From Camelus bactrianus (lineage: Eukaryota > Chordata > Mammalia > Artiodactyla > Camelidae): a stretch of DNA of 64,000 nt. The notes beneath the pieces are model-generated. The model did not search any database. It saw nothing but the letters and a program-made list of their open reading frames with translations, and had not been told where the DNA came from. Numbering within the stretch: the first letter of the stretch is position 1; every line of letters starts with the position of its first letter. This document shows positions 14,321-27,400 of this stretch, piece by piece. The position numbers were made by a program, and so were the translations under genes. The DNA lies in the NCBI RefSeq assembly GCF_048773025.1, contig NC_133569.1, forward strand, positions 6,200,001 through 6,264,000, in the 5' to 3' direction.

Positions 14321-16254
14321 AAGCCGTCCTTCACCTAGCTTGTTGGGAACACATACTTTCTCTTCAGTTGCAAACTCCACTCCATACATATATATGGGGA
14401 GGTACTAGCTCCAATTCGGTTTTACAGTGAAAACTGCAGGAACTTCAAACCGACACTAGGAAACAGACTGAGAAACCAGAGTTAAAGTTTCTCCTGCATC
14501 CAGTTCACTTTGTTCTAGATGAACGAACGTCTCTCCACATGCTCAGTTCTGAGAGATAAGTGTGTGTGAAAGCCGTCCTTCACCTAGCTTGTAGGGAACA
14601 CAAAGTATCTCTTCAGTTGCAAACTCCACTCCATACATATATATGGGGAGGAACTAGCTCCAACTCGGTTTTACAGTGAAAACTGCAGGAACTTCAAACC
14701 GGCACTAGGAAACAGACTGAGAAACCAGAGTAAAAGTTTCTCCTGCAAACCGTTCCCTTTGTGCTAGATGAACGAACGTCTCTCCACATGCTCAGTTCTG
14801 AGAGATAAGTGTGTGTGAAAGCCGTCCTTCACCTAGCTTGTTGGGAACACAAAGGTTCTCTTCAGTTGCAAACTCCACTCCATACATATATATGGGGAGG
14901 TACTAGCTCCAACTCGGTTTTACAGTGAAAACTGCAGGAACTTCAAACCGGCACCAGGAAACAGACTGAGAAACCAGAGTAAAAGTTTCTCCTGCAACCC
15001 GTTCCCTTTGTGCTAGATGAACGAACGTCTCTCCACATGCTCAGTTTTGAGAGATAAGTGTGTGTGAAAGCCGTCCTTCACCTAGCTTGTTGGGAACACA
15101 AAGTTTCTCTTCAGTTGCAAACTCCACTCCATACATATATAAGGGGAGTTACTAGCTCCAACTCTGTTTTACACTGAAAACTGCAGGAACTTCAAACCGA
15201 CACGAGGAAATAGACTGAGAAACCAGAGTAAAAGTTTCTCCTGTAACCCTTTCCCTTTGTGCTAGATGAACGAACGTCTCTCCACATGCTCAGTTCTGAG
15301 AGATAAGTGTGTGTGAAAGCCGACCTTCACATAGCTTGTTAGGAATACAAAGTTTCTCTTCAGTTGCAAACTCCACTCCATACATATATATGCGGAGGTA
15401 CTAGCTCCAACTCGGTTTTATAGTGAAAACTACAGGAACTTCAAACCGGCACTAGGAAACAGACTGAGAAACCAGAGTAAAAGTTTCTCCTGCAACCCGT
15501 TCCCTTTGTGCTAGATGAACGAACGTATCTCCACATGCTCAGTTCTGAGAGATAATTGTGTGTGAAAGCCGTCCTTCACCTAGCTTGTTGGGAACACAAA
15601 GTTTCTCTTCAGTTGCAAACTCCACTCCATACATATATATGGGGAGGAACTAGCTCCAACTCGGTTCTACAGTGAAAACTGCAGGAACTTCAAACCGGCA
15701 CTAGGAAACAGACTGAGAAACCAGAGAAAAAGTTTCTCCTGCAACCCGTTCCCTTTGTGCTAGATGAACGAACGTCTCTCCACATGCTCAGTTCTGAGAG
15801 ATAAGTTTGTGTCAAAGCCGTCCTTCACCTAGCTTGTTGGGAACACAAAGTTTCTCTTCAGTTGCAAATTCCACTCGCTACATATATATGGGGAGGTACT
15901 AGCTCCAACTCGGTTTTACAGTGAAAACTGCAGGAGCTTCAAACCGGCACTAGGAAACAGACTGAGAAACCAGAGTAAAAGTTTCTCCTGCAACCCGTTC
16001 CCTTTGTGCTAGATGAACGAACGTCTCTCCACATGCTCAGTTCTGAGAGATAATTGTGTGTGAAAGCCGTCCTTCACCTAGCTTGTTGGGAACACAAATT
16101 TCTCTTCAGTTGCAAACTCCACTCCATACATATATATGGGGAGCTACTAGCTCCAACTCGGTTTTACAGTGAAAACTGCAGGATCTTCAAACCGACACGA
16201 GGAAACAGACTGAGAAACCAGAGTAAATGTTTCTCCTGCAACCCGTACCCTTTG
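14321..16254 (+). repeat. Mixed satellite stretch without a clear higher-order period
   Basis: About eight monomers of mixed subfamilies, with no duplication partner evident in this stretch. The copy near 14,347 shares the rare string acacatactttctc with the 13-mer block to the left, so it is related to that block but shifted by about eight monomers. No gene, RNA or inserted element is visible. Confidence 0.75.
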
Positions 16255-19200
16255 TGCTAGATGAACGAACGTCTCTCCACATGCTCAGTTCTGAGAGATA
16301 AGTGTGTGTGAAAGCCGTCCTTCACCAAGCTTGTTGGGAACACAAAGTTTCTCTTCAGTTGCAAACTCCACTCGATACATATATATGGGGAGGTACTAGC
16401 TCCAACTCGGTTTTACAGTGAAAACTGCAGGAACTTCAAACCAGCACTAGGAAACAGACTGCGAAACCAGAGTAAAAGTTTCTCCTGCAAACCGTTCCGT
16501 TTGTGCTAGATGAATGAACGTCTCTCCACATGCTCAGTTCTGAGAGATAATTGTGTGTGAAAGCCGTCCTTCACCTAGCTTGTTGGGAACACAAATTTCT
16601 CTTCAGTTGCAAACTCCACTCCATACATATATATGGGGAGGTACTAGCTCCAACTCGGTTTTACAGTGAAAACTGCAGGAACTTCAAACCGACAATAGGA
16701 AACAGACTGAGAAACCAGAGAAAAGTTTCTCCTGCAACCCGTTCCCTTTGTGCTAGATGAACGAACGTCTCTCCACATGCCAGTTCTGAGAGATAAGTGT
16801 GTGTGAAAGCCGACCTTCACCTAGCTTGTTAGGAATACAAAGTTTCTCTTCAGTTGCAAACCCCACTCCATACATATATATGCGGAAGTACTAGCTCCAA
16901 CTCGGTTTTATAGTGAAAACTACAGGAACTTCAAACCGGCACTAGGAAACAGACTGAGAAACCAGAGTAAAAGTTTCTCCTGCAACCCGTTCACTTTGTG
17001 CTAGATGAACGAACGTCTCTCCACATGCTCAGTTCTGAGAGATAAGTGTGTGTGAAAGCCGTCCTTCACCTAGCTTGTTGGGAACACAAAGTTTCTCTTC
17101 AGTTGCAAACTCCACTCCATACATATATATGGGGAAGAACTAGCTCCAACTCGGTTCTACAGTGAAAACTGCAGGAACTTCAAACCGGCACTAGGAAACA
17201 GACTGAGGAACCAGAGTAAAAGTTTCTCCTGCAACCCGTTCCCTTTGTGCTAGATGAACGAACGTCTCTCCACATGCTCAGTTCTGAGAGATAAGTGTGT
17301 GTGAAAGCCGTCCTTCACCTAGCTTGTTGGGAACACAAAGTTTCTCTTCAGTTGCAAACTCCACTCAATACATATATATGGGGAGGTACTTGCTCCAACT
17401 CGGTTTTACAGTGAAAACTGCAGGAACTTCAAACCGGCACTAGGAAACAGACTGAGAAACCAGAGTAAAAGTTTCTCCTGCAACCCGTTCCCTTTGTGCT
17501 AGATGAACGAACGTCTCTCCACATGCTCAGTTCTGAGAGATAATTGTGTGTGAAAGCCGTCCTTCACCTAGCTTGTTGGGAACACAAATTTCTCTTCAGT
17601 TGCAAACTCCACTCCATACATATATATGGGGAGGTAATAGCTCCAACTCGGTTTTACAGTGAAAACTGCAGGAACTTCAAACCGACACGAGGAAACAGAC
17701 TGAGAAACCAGAGTAAAAGTTTCTCCTGCAACCCGTTCCCTTTGTGCTAGATGAACGAACGTCTCTCCACATGCTCAGTTCTGAGAGATAAGTGTGTGTG
17801 AAAACCGACCTTCACCTAGCTTGTTAGGAATACAAAGTTTCTCTTCAGTTGCAAACTCCACTCCATACATATATATACGGAGGTACTAGCTCCAACTCGG
17901 TTTTATATTGAAAACTGCAGGAACTTCAACCTGGCACTAGGAAACAGACTGAGAAACCAGAGTAAAAGTTCCTCCTGCAACCCGTTCCCTTTGTGCTAGA
18001 GGAACGAACGTCTCTCCACATGCTCAGTTCTGAGAGATAAATGTGTGTGAAAGCCGTACTTCACCTAGCTTGTTGGGAACACAAAGTTCTCTTCAGTTGC
18101 AAACTCCACTCCATACATATATATGGGGAGGAACTAGCTCCAACTCGGTTTTACAGTGAAAACTGCAGGAACTTCAAACCGGCACTAGGAAACAGTCTGA
18201 GAAACCAGAGTAAAAGTTTCTCCTGCAACCCGTTCCCTTTGTGCTAGATGAACGAACGTCTCTCCACATGCTCAGTTCTGAGAGATAAGTGTGTGTGAAA
18301 GCCGTCCTTCACCAAGCTTGTTGGGAACACAAAGTTTCTCTTCAGTTGCAAACTCCACTCGATACATATATATGGGGAGGTACTAGCTCCAACTCGGTTT
18401 TACAGTGAAAACTGCAGGAACTTCAAACCAGCACTAGGAAACAGACTGCGAAACCAGAGTAAAAGTTTCTCCTGCAAACCGTTCCGTTTGTGCTAGATGA
18501 ATGAACGTCTCTCCACATGCTCAGTTCTGAGAGATAATTGTGTGTGAAAGCCGTCCTTCACCTAGCTTGTTGGGAACACAAATTTCTCTTCAGTTGCAAA
18601 CTCCACTCCATACATATATATGGGGAGGTACTAGCTCCAACTCGGTTTTACAGTGAAAACTGCAGGAACTTCAAACCGACAATAGGAAACAGACTGAGAA
18701 ACCAGAGAAAAGTTTCTCCTGCAACCCGTTCCCTTTGTGCTAGATGAACGAACGTCTCTCCACATGCCAGTTCTGAGAGATAAGTGTGTGTGAAAGCCGA
18801 CCTTCACCTAGCTTGTTAGGAATACAAAGTTTCTCTTCAGTTGCAAACCCCACTCCATACATATATATGCGGAAGTACTAGCTCCAACTCGGTTTTATAG
18901 TGAAAACTACAGGAACTTCAAACCGGCACTAGGAAACAGACTGAGAAACCAGAGTAAAAGTTTCTCCTGCAACCCGTTCACTTTGTGCTAGATGAACGAA
19001 CGTCTCTCCACATGCTCAGTTCTGAGAGATAAGTGTGTGTGAAAGCCGTCCTTCACCTAGCTTGTTGGGAACACAAAGTTTCTCTTCAGTTGCAAACTCC
19101 ACTCCATACATATATATGGGGAAGAACTAGCTCCAACTCGGTTCTACAGTGAAAACTGCAGGAACTTCAAACCGGCACTAGGAAACAGACTGAGGAACCA

Positions 19201-20228
19201 GAGTAAAAGTTTCTCCTGCAACCCGTTCCCTTTGTGCTAGATGAACGAACGTCTCTCCACATGCTCAGTTCTGAGAGATAAGTGTGTGTGAAAGCCGTCC
19301 TTCACCTAGCTTGTTGGGAACACAAAGTTTCTCTTCAGTTGCAAACTCCACTCAATACATATATATGGGGAGGTACTTGCTCCAACTCGGTTTTACAGTG
19401 AAAACTGCAGGAACTTCAAACCGGCACTAGGAAACAGACTGAGAAACCAGAGTAAAAGTTTCTCCTGCAACCCGTTCCCTTTGTGCTAGATGAACGAACG
19501 TCTCTCCACATGCTCAGTTCTGAGAGATAATTGTGTGTGAAAGCCGTCCTTCACCTAGCTTGTTGGGAACACAAATTTCTCTTCAGTTGCAAACTCCACT
19601 CCATACATATATATGGGGAGGTAATAGCTCCAACTCGGTTTTACAGTGAAAACTGCAGGAACTTCAAACCGACACGAGGAAACAGACTGAGAAACCAGAG
19701 TAAAAGTTTCTCCTGCAACCCGTTCCCTTTGTGCTAGATGAACGAACGTCTCTCCACATGCTCAGTTCTGAGAGATAAGTGTGTGTGAAAACCGACCTTC
19801 ACCTAGCTTGTTAGGAATACAAAGTTTCTCTTCAGTTGCAAACTCCACTCCATACATATATATACGGAGGTACTAGCTCCAACTCGGTTTTATATTGAAA
19901 ACTGCAGGAACTTCAACCTGGCACTAGGAAACAGACTGAGAAACCAGAGTAAAAGTTTCTCCTGCCACCCGTTCCCTTTGTGCTAGATGAACGAACGTCT
20001 CTCCCCATGCTCAGTTCTGAGAGATAAATGTGTGTGAAAGCCGTACTTCACCTAGCTTGTTGGGAACACAAAGTTCTCTTCAGTTGCAAACTCCACTCCA
20101 TACATATATATGGGGAGGAACTAGCTCCAACTCGGTTTTACAGTGAAAACTGCAAGAACTTCAAACCGGCACTAGGAAACAGTCTGAGAAACCAGAGTAA
20201 AAGTTTCTCCTGCAACCCGTTCCCTTTG
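16255..20228 (+). repeat. Eight-monomer tandem duplication, 1,987 bp x 2
   Basis: The copies 16,255-18,241 and 18,242-20,228 match at a constant offset of 1,987 bp. Rare shared markers are caccaagcttg (which makes a HindIII site; 16,324/18,311), gatgaatgaacg, and the one-base loss catgccagttctg (near 16,777/18,764). I spotted about five differences, clustered in the last two monomers (for example gctagaggaacg versus gctagatgaacg, and ctgcaggaac versus ctgcaagaac). The order of subfamilies is F-C-B-E-F-C-B-D. The sequence after 20,228 loses the aagcttg marker, so there is no full third copy. Confidence 0.92.
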
Positions 20229-23200
20229 TGCTAGATGAACGAACGTCTCTCCACATGCTCAGTTCTGAGAGATAAGTGTGTGTGAAAGCCGTCCTTCACC
20301 TAGCTTGTTGGGAACACAAAGTTTCTCTTCAGTTGCAAACTCCACTCGATACATATATATGGGGAGGTACTAGCTCCAACTCGGTTTTACAGTGAAAACT
20401 GGAGGAACTTTAAACCGGCACTAGGAAACAGACTGAGAAACCAGAGTAAAAGTTTCTCCTGCAAAACGTTCCGTTTGTGCTAGATGAACGAAAGTCTCTC
20501 CACATGCTCAGTTCTGAGAGATAATTGTGTGTGAAAGCCGTCCTTCACCTAGCTTGTTGGGAACACAAATTTCTCTTCAGTTGCAAACTCCATTCCATAC
20601 ATATATATGGGGAGGTACTAGCTCCAACTCGGTTTTACAGTGAAAACTGCAGGAACTTCAAACCGGCACTAGGAAACAGTCTGAGAAACCAGAGTAAAAG
20701 TTTCTCCTGCAACCCGTTCACTTTGTCCTAGATGAACGAACGTCTCTCCACATGCTCAGTTCTGAGAGATAAGTGTGTGTGAAAGCCGTCCTTCACCTAG
20801 CTTGTTGGGAACACAAAGTTTCTCTTCAGTTGCAAACTCCACTCGATACATATATATGGGGAGGTACTAGCTCCAACTCGGTTTTACAGTGAAAACTGCA
20901 GGAACTTCAAAGCGGCACTAGGAAACAGACTGCGAAACCAGAGTAAAAGTTTCTCCTGCAAACCGTTCCGTTTGTGCTAGATGAACGAACGTCTCTCCAC
21001 ATGCTCAGTTCTGAGAGATAATTGTGTGTGAAAGCCGTCCTTCACCTAGCTTGTTGGGAACACAAATTTCTCTTCAGTTGCAAACTCCACTCCATACATA
21101 TATATACGGAGGTACTAGCTCCAACTCGGTTTTACAGTGAAAACTGCAGGAACTTCAAACCGACACGAGGAAACTGACTGAGAAACCAGAGAAAAGTTTC
21201 TCCTGCAATCCGTTCCCTTTGTGCTAGATGAACGAACGTCTCTCCACATGCTCAGTTCTGAGAGATAAGTGTGTGTGAAAGCCGACCTTCACCTAGCTTG
21301 TTAGGAATACAAAGTTTCTCTTCAGTTGCAAACTCCACTCCATACATATATATGCGGAGGTACTAGTTCCAACTCGGTTTATAGTGAAAATTACAGGAAC
21401 TTCAAACCGGCACTAGGAAACAGACTGATAAACCAGAGTAAAAGTTTCTCCTGCAACCCATTCCCTTTGTGCTAGATGAACGAACGTCTCTCCACATGCT
21501 CAGTTCTGAGAGATAAGTGTGTGTGAAAGCCGTCCTTCACCTAGATTGCTGGGAACACAAAGTTTCTCTTCAGTTGCAAACACCACTCCATACATATATA
21601 TGGGGAGGAACTAGCTCCAACTCGGTTCTACAGTGAAAACTGCAGGAACTTCAAACCGGCACTAGGAAACAGACTGAGAAACCAGAGTAAATGTTTCTCC
21701 TGCAACCAGTTCCCTTTGTGCTAGATGAACGAACGTCTCTCCACATGCTCAGTTCTGAGAGATAAGTGTGTGTGAAAGCCGTCCTTCACCTTGCTTGTTG
21801 GGAACACAAAGTTTCTCTTCAGTTGCAAACTCCACTCGATACATATATATGGGGAGGTACTAGCTCCAACTCGGTTTTACAGTGAAAACTGCAAGAACTT
21901 CAAACCGGCACTAGGAAACAGTCTGAGAAACCAGAGTAAAAGTTTCTCCTGCAACCCGTTCCCTTTGTGCTAGATGAACGAACGTCTCTCCACATGCTCA
22001 GTTCTGAGAGATAAGTGTGTGTGAAAGCCGTCCTTCACCTAGCTTGTTGGGAACACAAAGTTTCTCTTCAGTTGCAAACTCCACTCGATACATATATATG
22101 GGGAGGTACTAGCTCCAACTCGGTTTTACAGTGAAAACTGCAGGAACTTTAAACCGGCACTAGGAAACAGACTGCGAAACCAGAGTAAAAGTTTCTCCTG
22201 CAACCCGTTCCCTTTTTGCTAGATGAACGAACGTCTCTCCACATGCTCAGTTCTGAGAGATAATTGTGTGTGAAAGCCGTCCTTCACCTAGCTTGTTGGG
22301 AACACAAATTTCTCTTCAGTTGCAAACTCCACTCCATACATATATATGGGGAGGTACTAGCTCCAACTCGGTTTTACAGTGAAAACTGCAGGAACTTCAA
22401 ACCGACAAGAGGAAAAAGACTGAGAAACCAGAGAAAAGTTTCTCCTGCAACCCGTTCCCTTTGTCCTAGATGAACGAACGTCTCTCCACATGCTCAGTTC
22501 TGAGAGATAAATGTGTGTGAAAGCCGTACTTCACCTAGCTTGTTGGGAACACAAAGTTCTCTTCAGTTGCAAACTCAACTCCATACATATATATGGGGAG
22601 GAACTAGCTCCAACTCGGTTTTACAGTGAAAACTGCAGGAACTTCAAACCGGCACTAGGAAACAGTCTGAGAAACCAGAGTAAAAGTTTCTCCTGCAACC
22701 CGTTCCCTTTGTGCTAGATGAACGAACGTCTCTCCACATGCTCAGTTCTGAGAGATAATTGTGTGTGAAAGCCGTCCTTCACCTAGCTTGTTGGGAACAC
22801 AAATTTCTCTTCAGTTGCAAACTCCACTCCATACATATATATACGGATGTACTAGCTCCAACTCGGTTTTACAGTGAAAACTGCAGGAACTTCAAACCGA
22901 CACGAGGAAACAGACAGAGAAACCAGAGAAAAGTTTCCCTGCAACCCGTTCCCTTTGTGCTAGATGAACGAACGTCTCTCCACATGCTCAGTTCTGAGAG
23001 ATAAGTGTGTGTGAAAGCCGACCTTCACCTATCTTGTTAGGAATACAAAGTTTCTCTTCAGTTGCAAACTCCACTCCATACATATATATGCGGAGGTACT
23101 AGCTCCAACTCGGTTTTATAGTGAAAACTACAGGAACTTCAAACCGGCACTAGGAAACAGACTGAGATACCAGAGTAAAAGGTTCTCCTGCAACCCGTTC

Positions 23201-24439
23201 CCTTTGTGCTAGATGAACGAACGTCTCTCCACATGCTCAGTTCTGAGAGATAAGTGTGTGTGAAAGCCGTCCTTCACCTAGCTTGCTGGGAACACAAAGT
23301 TTCTCTTCAGTTGCAAACTCCACTCCATACATATATATGGGGAGGAACTAGCTCCAACTCGGTTCTACAGTGAAAACTGCAGGAACTTCAAACCGGCACT
23401 AGGAAACAGACTGAGAAACCAGAGTAAAAGTTTCTCCTGCAACCCGTTCCCTTTGTGCTAGATGAACGAACGTCTCTCCACATGCTCAGTTCTGAGAGAT
23501 AAGTATGTGTGAAATCCGTCCTTCACCTAGCTTGTTGGGAACACAAATTTCTCTTCAGTTGCAAACTCCACTCCATACATATATATGGGGAGGTAATAGC
23601 TCCAACTCGGTTTTACAGTGAAAATTGCAGGAACTTCAAACCGACACGAGAAACAGACTGAGAAACCAGAGTAAAAGTTTCTCCTGCAACCCGTTCCCTT
23701 TGTGCTAGATGAACGAACGTCTCTCCACATGCTCAGTTCTGAGAGATAAGTGTGTGTGAAAACCGACCTTCACCTAGCTTGTTAGGAATACAAAGTTTCT
23801 CTTCAGTTGCAAACTCCACTCCATACATATATATGCGTAGGTACTAGCTCCAACTCGGTTTTATAGTGAAAACTACAGGAACTTCAAACCAGCACTAGGA
23901 AACAGACTGAGAATCCAGAGTAAAAGGTTATCCTGCAACCCGTTCCCTTTGTGCTAGATGAACGAACGTCTCTCCACATGCTCAGTTCTGAGAGATAAGT
24001 GTGTGTGAAAGCCGTCCTTCACCTAGCTTGTTGGGAACACAAAGTTTCTCTTCAGTTGCAAACTCCACTCCATACATATATATGGGGAGGAACTAGCTCC
24101 AACTCGGTTCTACAGTGAAAACTGCAGGAACATCAAACCGGCACTAGGAAACAGACTGAGAAACCAGAGTAAAAGATTCTCCTGCAACCCATTCCGTTTG
24201 TGCTAGATGAACGAACGTCTCTCCACATGCTCAGTTCTGAGAGATAAGTGTGTGTGAAAGCCGAACTTCACCTAGCTTGTTAGGAATACAAAGTTTCTCT
24301 TCAGTTGCAAACTCCACTCCATACATATATATGCGGAGGTACTAGCTCCAACTCGGTTTTATAGTGAAAACTACAGGAACTTCAAACCGGCACTAGGAAA
24401 CAGACTGAGAAACCAGAGTAAAAGGTTCTCCTGCAACCC
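20229..24439 (+). repeat. Mixed stretch with an older 7-monomer period (~1,737 bp)
   Basis: About 17 monomers. Part of the stretch repeats at an offset of 1,737 bp: atacgga (about 21,104/22,841), the B-type marker (21,300/23,036) and gctgggaacac (21,548/23,285). The two copies, about 20,980-21,750 and 22,717-23,490, carry many private differences and so look older than the neighbouring blocks. Three short monomers (247-248 bp) sit side by side at 22,222-22,964. No gene or inserted element is visible. Confidence 0.65.
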
Positions 24440-27400
24440 GTTCACTTTGTGCTAGATGAACGAACGTCTCTCCACATGCTCAGTTCTGAGAGATATGTGT
24501 GTGTGAAAGCCGTCCTTCACCTAGCTTGTTGGGAACACAAAGTTTCTCTTCAGTTGCAAACTCCACTCCATACATATATATGCGGAGGAACTAGCACCAA
24601 CTCGATCCTACAGTGAAAACTGCAGGAAATTCAAACCGGCACTAGGAAACAGACTGAGAAACCAGAGTAAAAGTTTCTCCTGCAACCCGTTCCTATTGTT
24701 CTAGATGAACGAAAGTCTCTCCACATGCTCAGTTCTGAGAGATAAGTGTGTGTGAAAGCCGTCCTTCACATAGCTTGTTGGGAACACAAAGTTTCTCTTC
24801 AGTTGCAAACTCCACTCGATACATATATATGGGGAGGTACTAGCTCCAACTCGGTTTTATAGTGAAAACTGCAGGAACTTCAAACAGGCACTAGGAAACA
24901 GACTGAGAAAACAGAGTAACAGTTTCTCCTGCAAACCGTTCCCTTTGTGCTAGATGAACGAACGTCTCTCCACATGCTCAGTTCTGAGAGATAAATGTGT
25001 GGGAAAGCCGTCCTTCACCTAGATTGTTGGGAACACAAAGTTCTCTTCAGTTGCAAACTCCACTCCATACATATATATGGGGAAGAACTAGCTCCAACTC
25101 GGTTTTACAGTGAAAACTGCAGGAACTTCAAACCAACCCTAGGAAACAGTCTGAGAAACCAGAGTAAAAGTTTCTCCTGCAACCCGTTCCCTTTGTGCTA
25201 GATGAACGAACGTCTCTCCACATGCTCAGTTCTGAGAGATATGTGTGTGTGAAAGCCGTCCTTCACCTAGCTTGTTGGGAACACAAAGTTTCTCTTCAGT
25301 TGCAAACTCCACTCGATACATATATATGGGGAGGAACTAGCTCCAACACGGTTCTACAGTGAAAACTGCAGGAACTTCAAACCGGCACTAGGAAACAGAC
25401 TGCGAAACCAGAGAAAAAGTTTCTCCTGCAAACCGTTCCGTTTGTGCTAGATGAACGAACGTCCCTCCACATGCTCAGTTCTGAGAGATAATTGTGTGTG
25501 AAAGCCGTCCTTCACCTAGCTTGTTGGGAACACAAATTTCTCTTCAGTTGCAAACTCCCCTCCATACATATATATGGGGAGGTACTAGCTCCAACTCGGT
25601 TTTACAGTGAAAACTGCAGGAACTTCAAACCGACACGAGGAAACAGACTGAGAAACCAGAAAAAAGTTTCTCCTGCAACCCGTTCCCTTTGTGCTAGATG
25701 AACGAACGTCTCTCCACATGCTCAGTTCTGAGAGATAAGTGTGTGTGAAAGCCGAACTTCACCTAGCTTGTTAGGAATACAAAGTTTCTCTTCAGTTGCA
25801 AACTCCACTCCATACATATATATGCGGAGGTACTAGCTCCAACTCGGTTTTATAGTGAAAACTACAGGAACTTCAAACCGGCACTAGGAAACAGTCTGAG
25901 AAACCAGAGTAAAATGTTCACCTGCAACCCGTTCCCTTTGTGCTAGATGAACGAACGTCTCTCCACATGCTCAGTTCTGAGAGATAAGTGTGTGTGAAAG
26001 CCGTCCTTCACCTAGCTTGTTGGGAACACAAAGTTTCTTTTCAGTTGCAAATTCCACTCCATACATATATATGGGGAGGAACTAGCTCCAACTCGGTTCT
26101 ACAGTGAAAACTGCAGGAACTTCAAACCGGCACTAGGAAACAGACTGAGAAACCAGAGTAAAAATTTCTCTTGCAACCCGTTCCCTTTGTGCTAGATGAA
26201 CGAACGTCTCTCCACATGCTCAGTTCTGAGAGATAAGTGTGTGTGAAAGCCGTCCTTCACCTAGCTTGTTGGGAACACAAAGTTTCTCTTCAGTTGCAAA
26301 CTCCACTCGATACATATATATGGGGAGGTACTAGCTCCAACTCGGTTTTACAGTGAAAACTGCAGGAACTTCAAACCGGCACTAGGAAACAGACTGAGAA
26401 ACCAGAGTAAAAGTTTCTCCTGCAACCCGTTCCCTTTGTGCTAGATGAACGAACGTCTCTCCACATGCTCAGTTCTGAGAGATAATTGTGTGTGAAAGCC
26501 GTCCTTCACCTAGCTTGTTGGGAACACAAATTTCTCTTCAGTAGCAAACTCCACTCCATACATATATATGGGGAGGTAATAGCTCCAACTCGGTTTTACA
26601 GTGAAAACTGCAGGAACTTCAAACCGACACGAGGAAACAGACTGAGAAACCAGAGTAAAAGTTTCTCCTGCAACCCGTTCCCTTTGTGCTAGATGAACGA
26701 ACGTCTCTCCACATGCTCAGTTCTGAGAGATAAGTGTGTGTGAAAACCGACCTTCATCTAGCTTGTTAGGAATACAAAGTTTCTCTTCAGTTGCAAATTC
26801 CACTCCATACATATATATACGGAGGTACTAGCTCCAACTCGGTTTTATAGTGAAAACTACAGGAACTTCAAACCGGCACTAGGAAACAGACTGAAAAACC
26901 AGAGTAAAAGTTTCTCCTGCAACACGTTCCCTTTGTGCTAGATGAACGAAAGTCTCTCCACATGCTCAGTTCTGAGAGATAATTGTGTGTGAAAGCCGTC
27001 CTTCACATAGCTTGTTGGGAACACAAAGTTTCTCTTCAGTTGAAAACTCCACTCCATACATATATATGGGGAGGTACTAGCTCCAACTCGGTTCTACAGT
27101 GAAAACTGCAGGAACTTCAAACCGGCACTAGGAAACAGACTGAGAAATCAGAGTAAAAGTTTCTCCTGCAACCCGTTCCCTTTGTGCTAGATGAACGAAC
27201 GTCTCTCAACATGCTCAGTTCTGAGAGATAAGTGTGTGTGAAAGCCGTCCTTCACCTAGCATGTTAGGAATACAAAGTTTCTCTTCAGTTGCAAACTCCA
27301 CTCCATACATATATATGCGGAAGTACTAGCTCCAACTCGGTTTTATAGTGAAAACTACAGGAACTTCAAACCGGCACTAGGAAACAGACTGAGAAACCAG

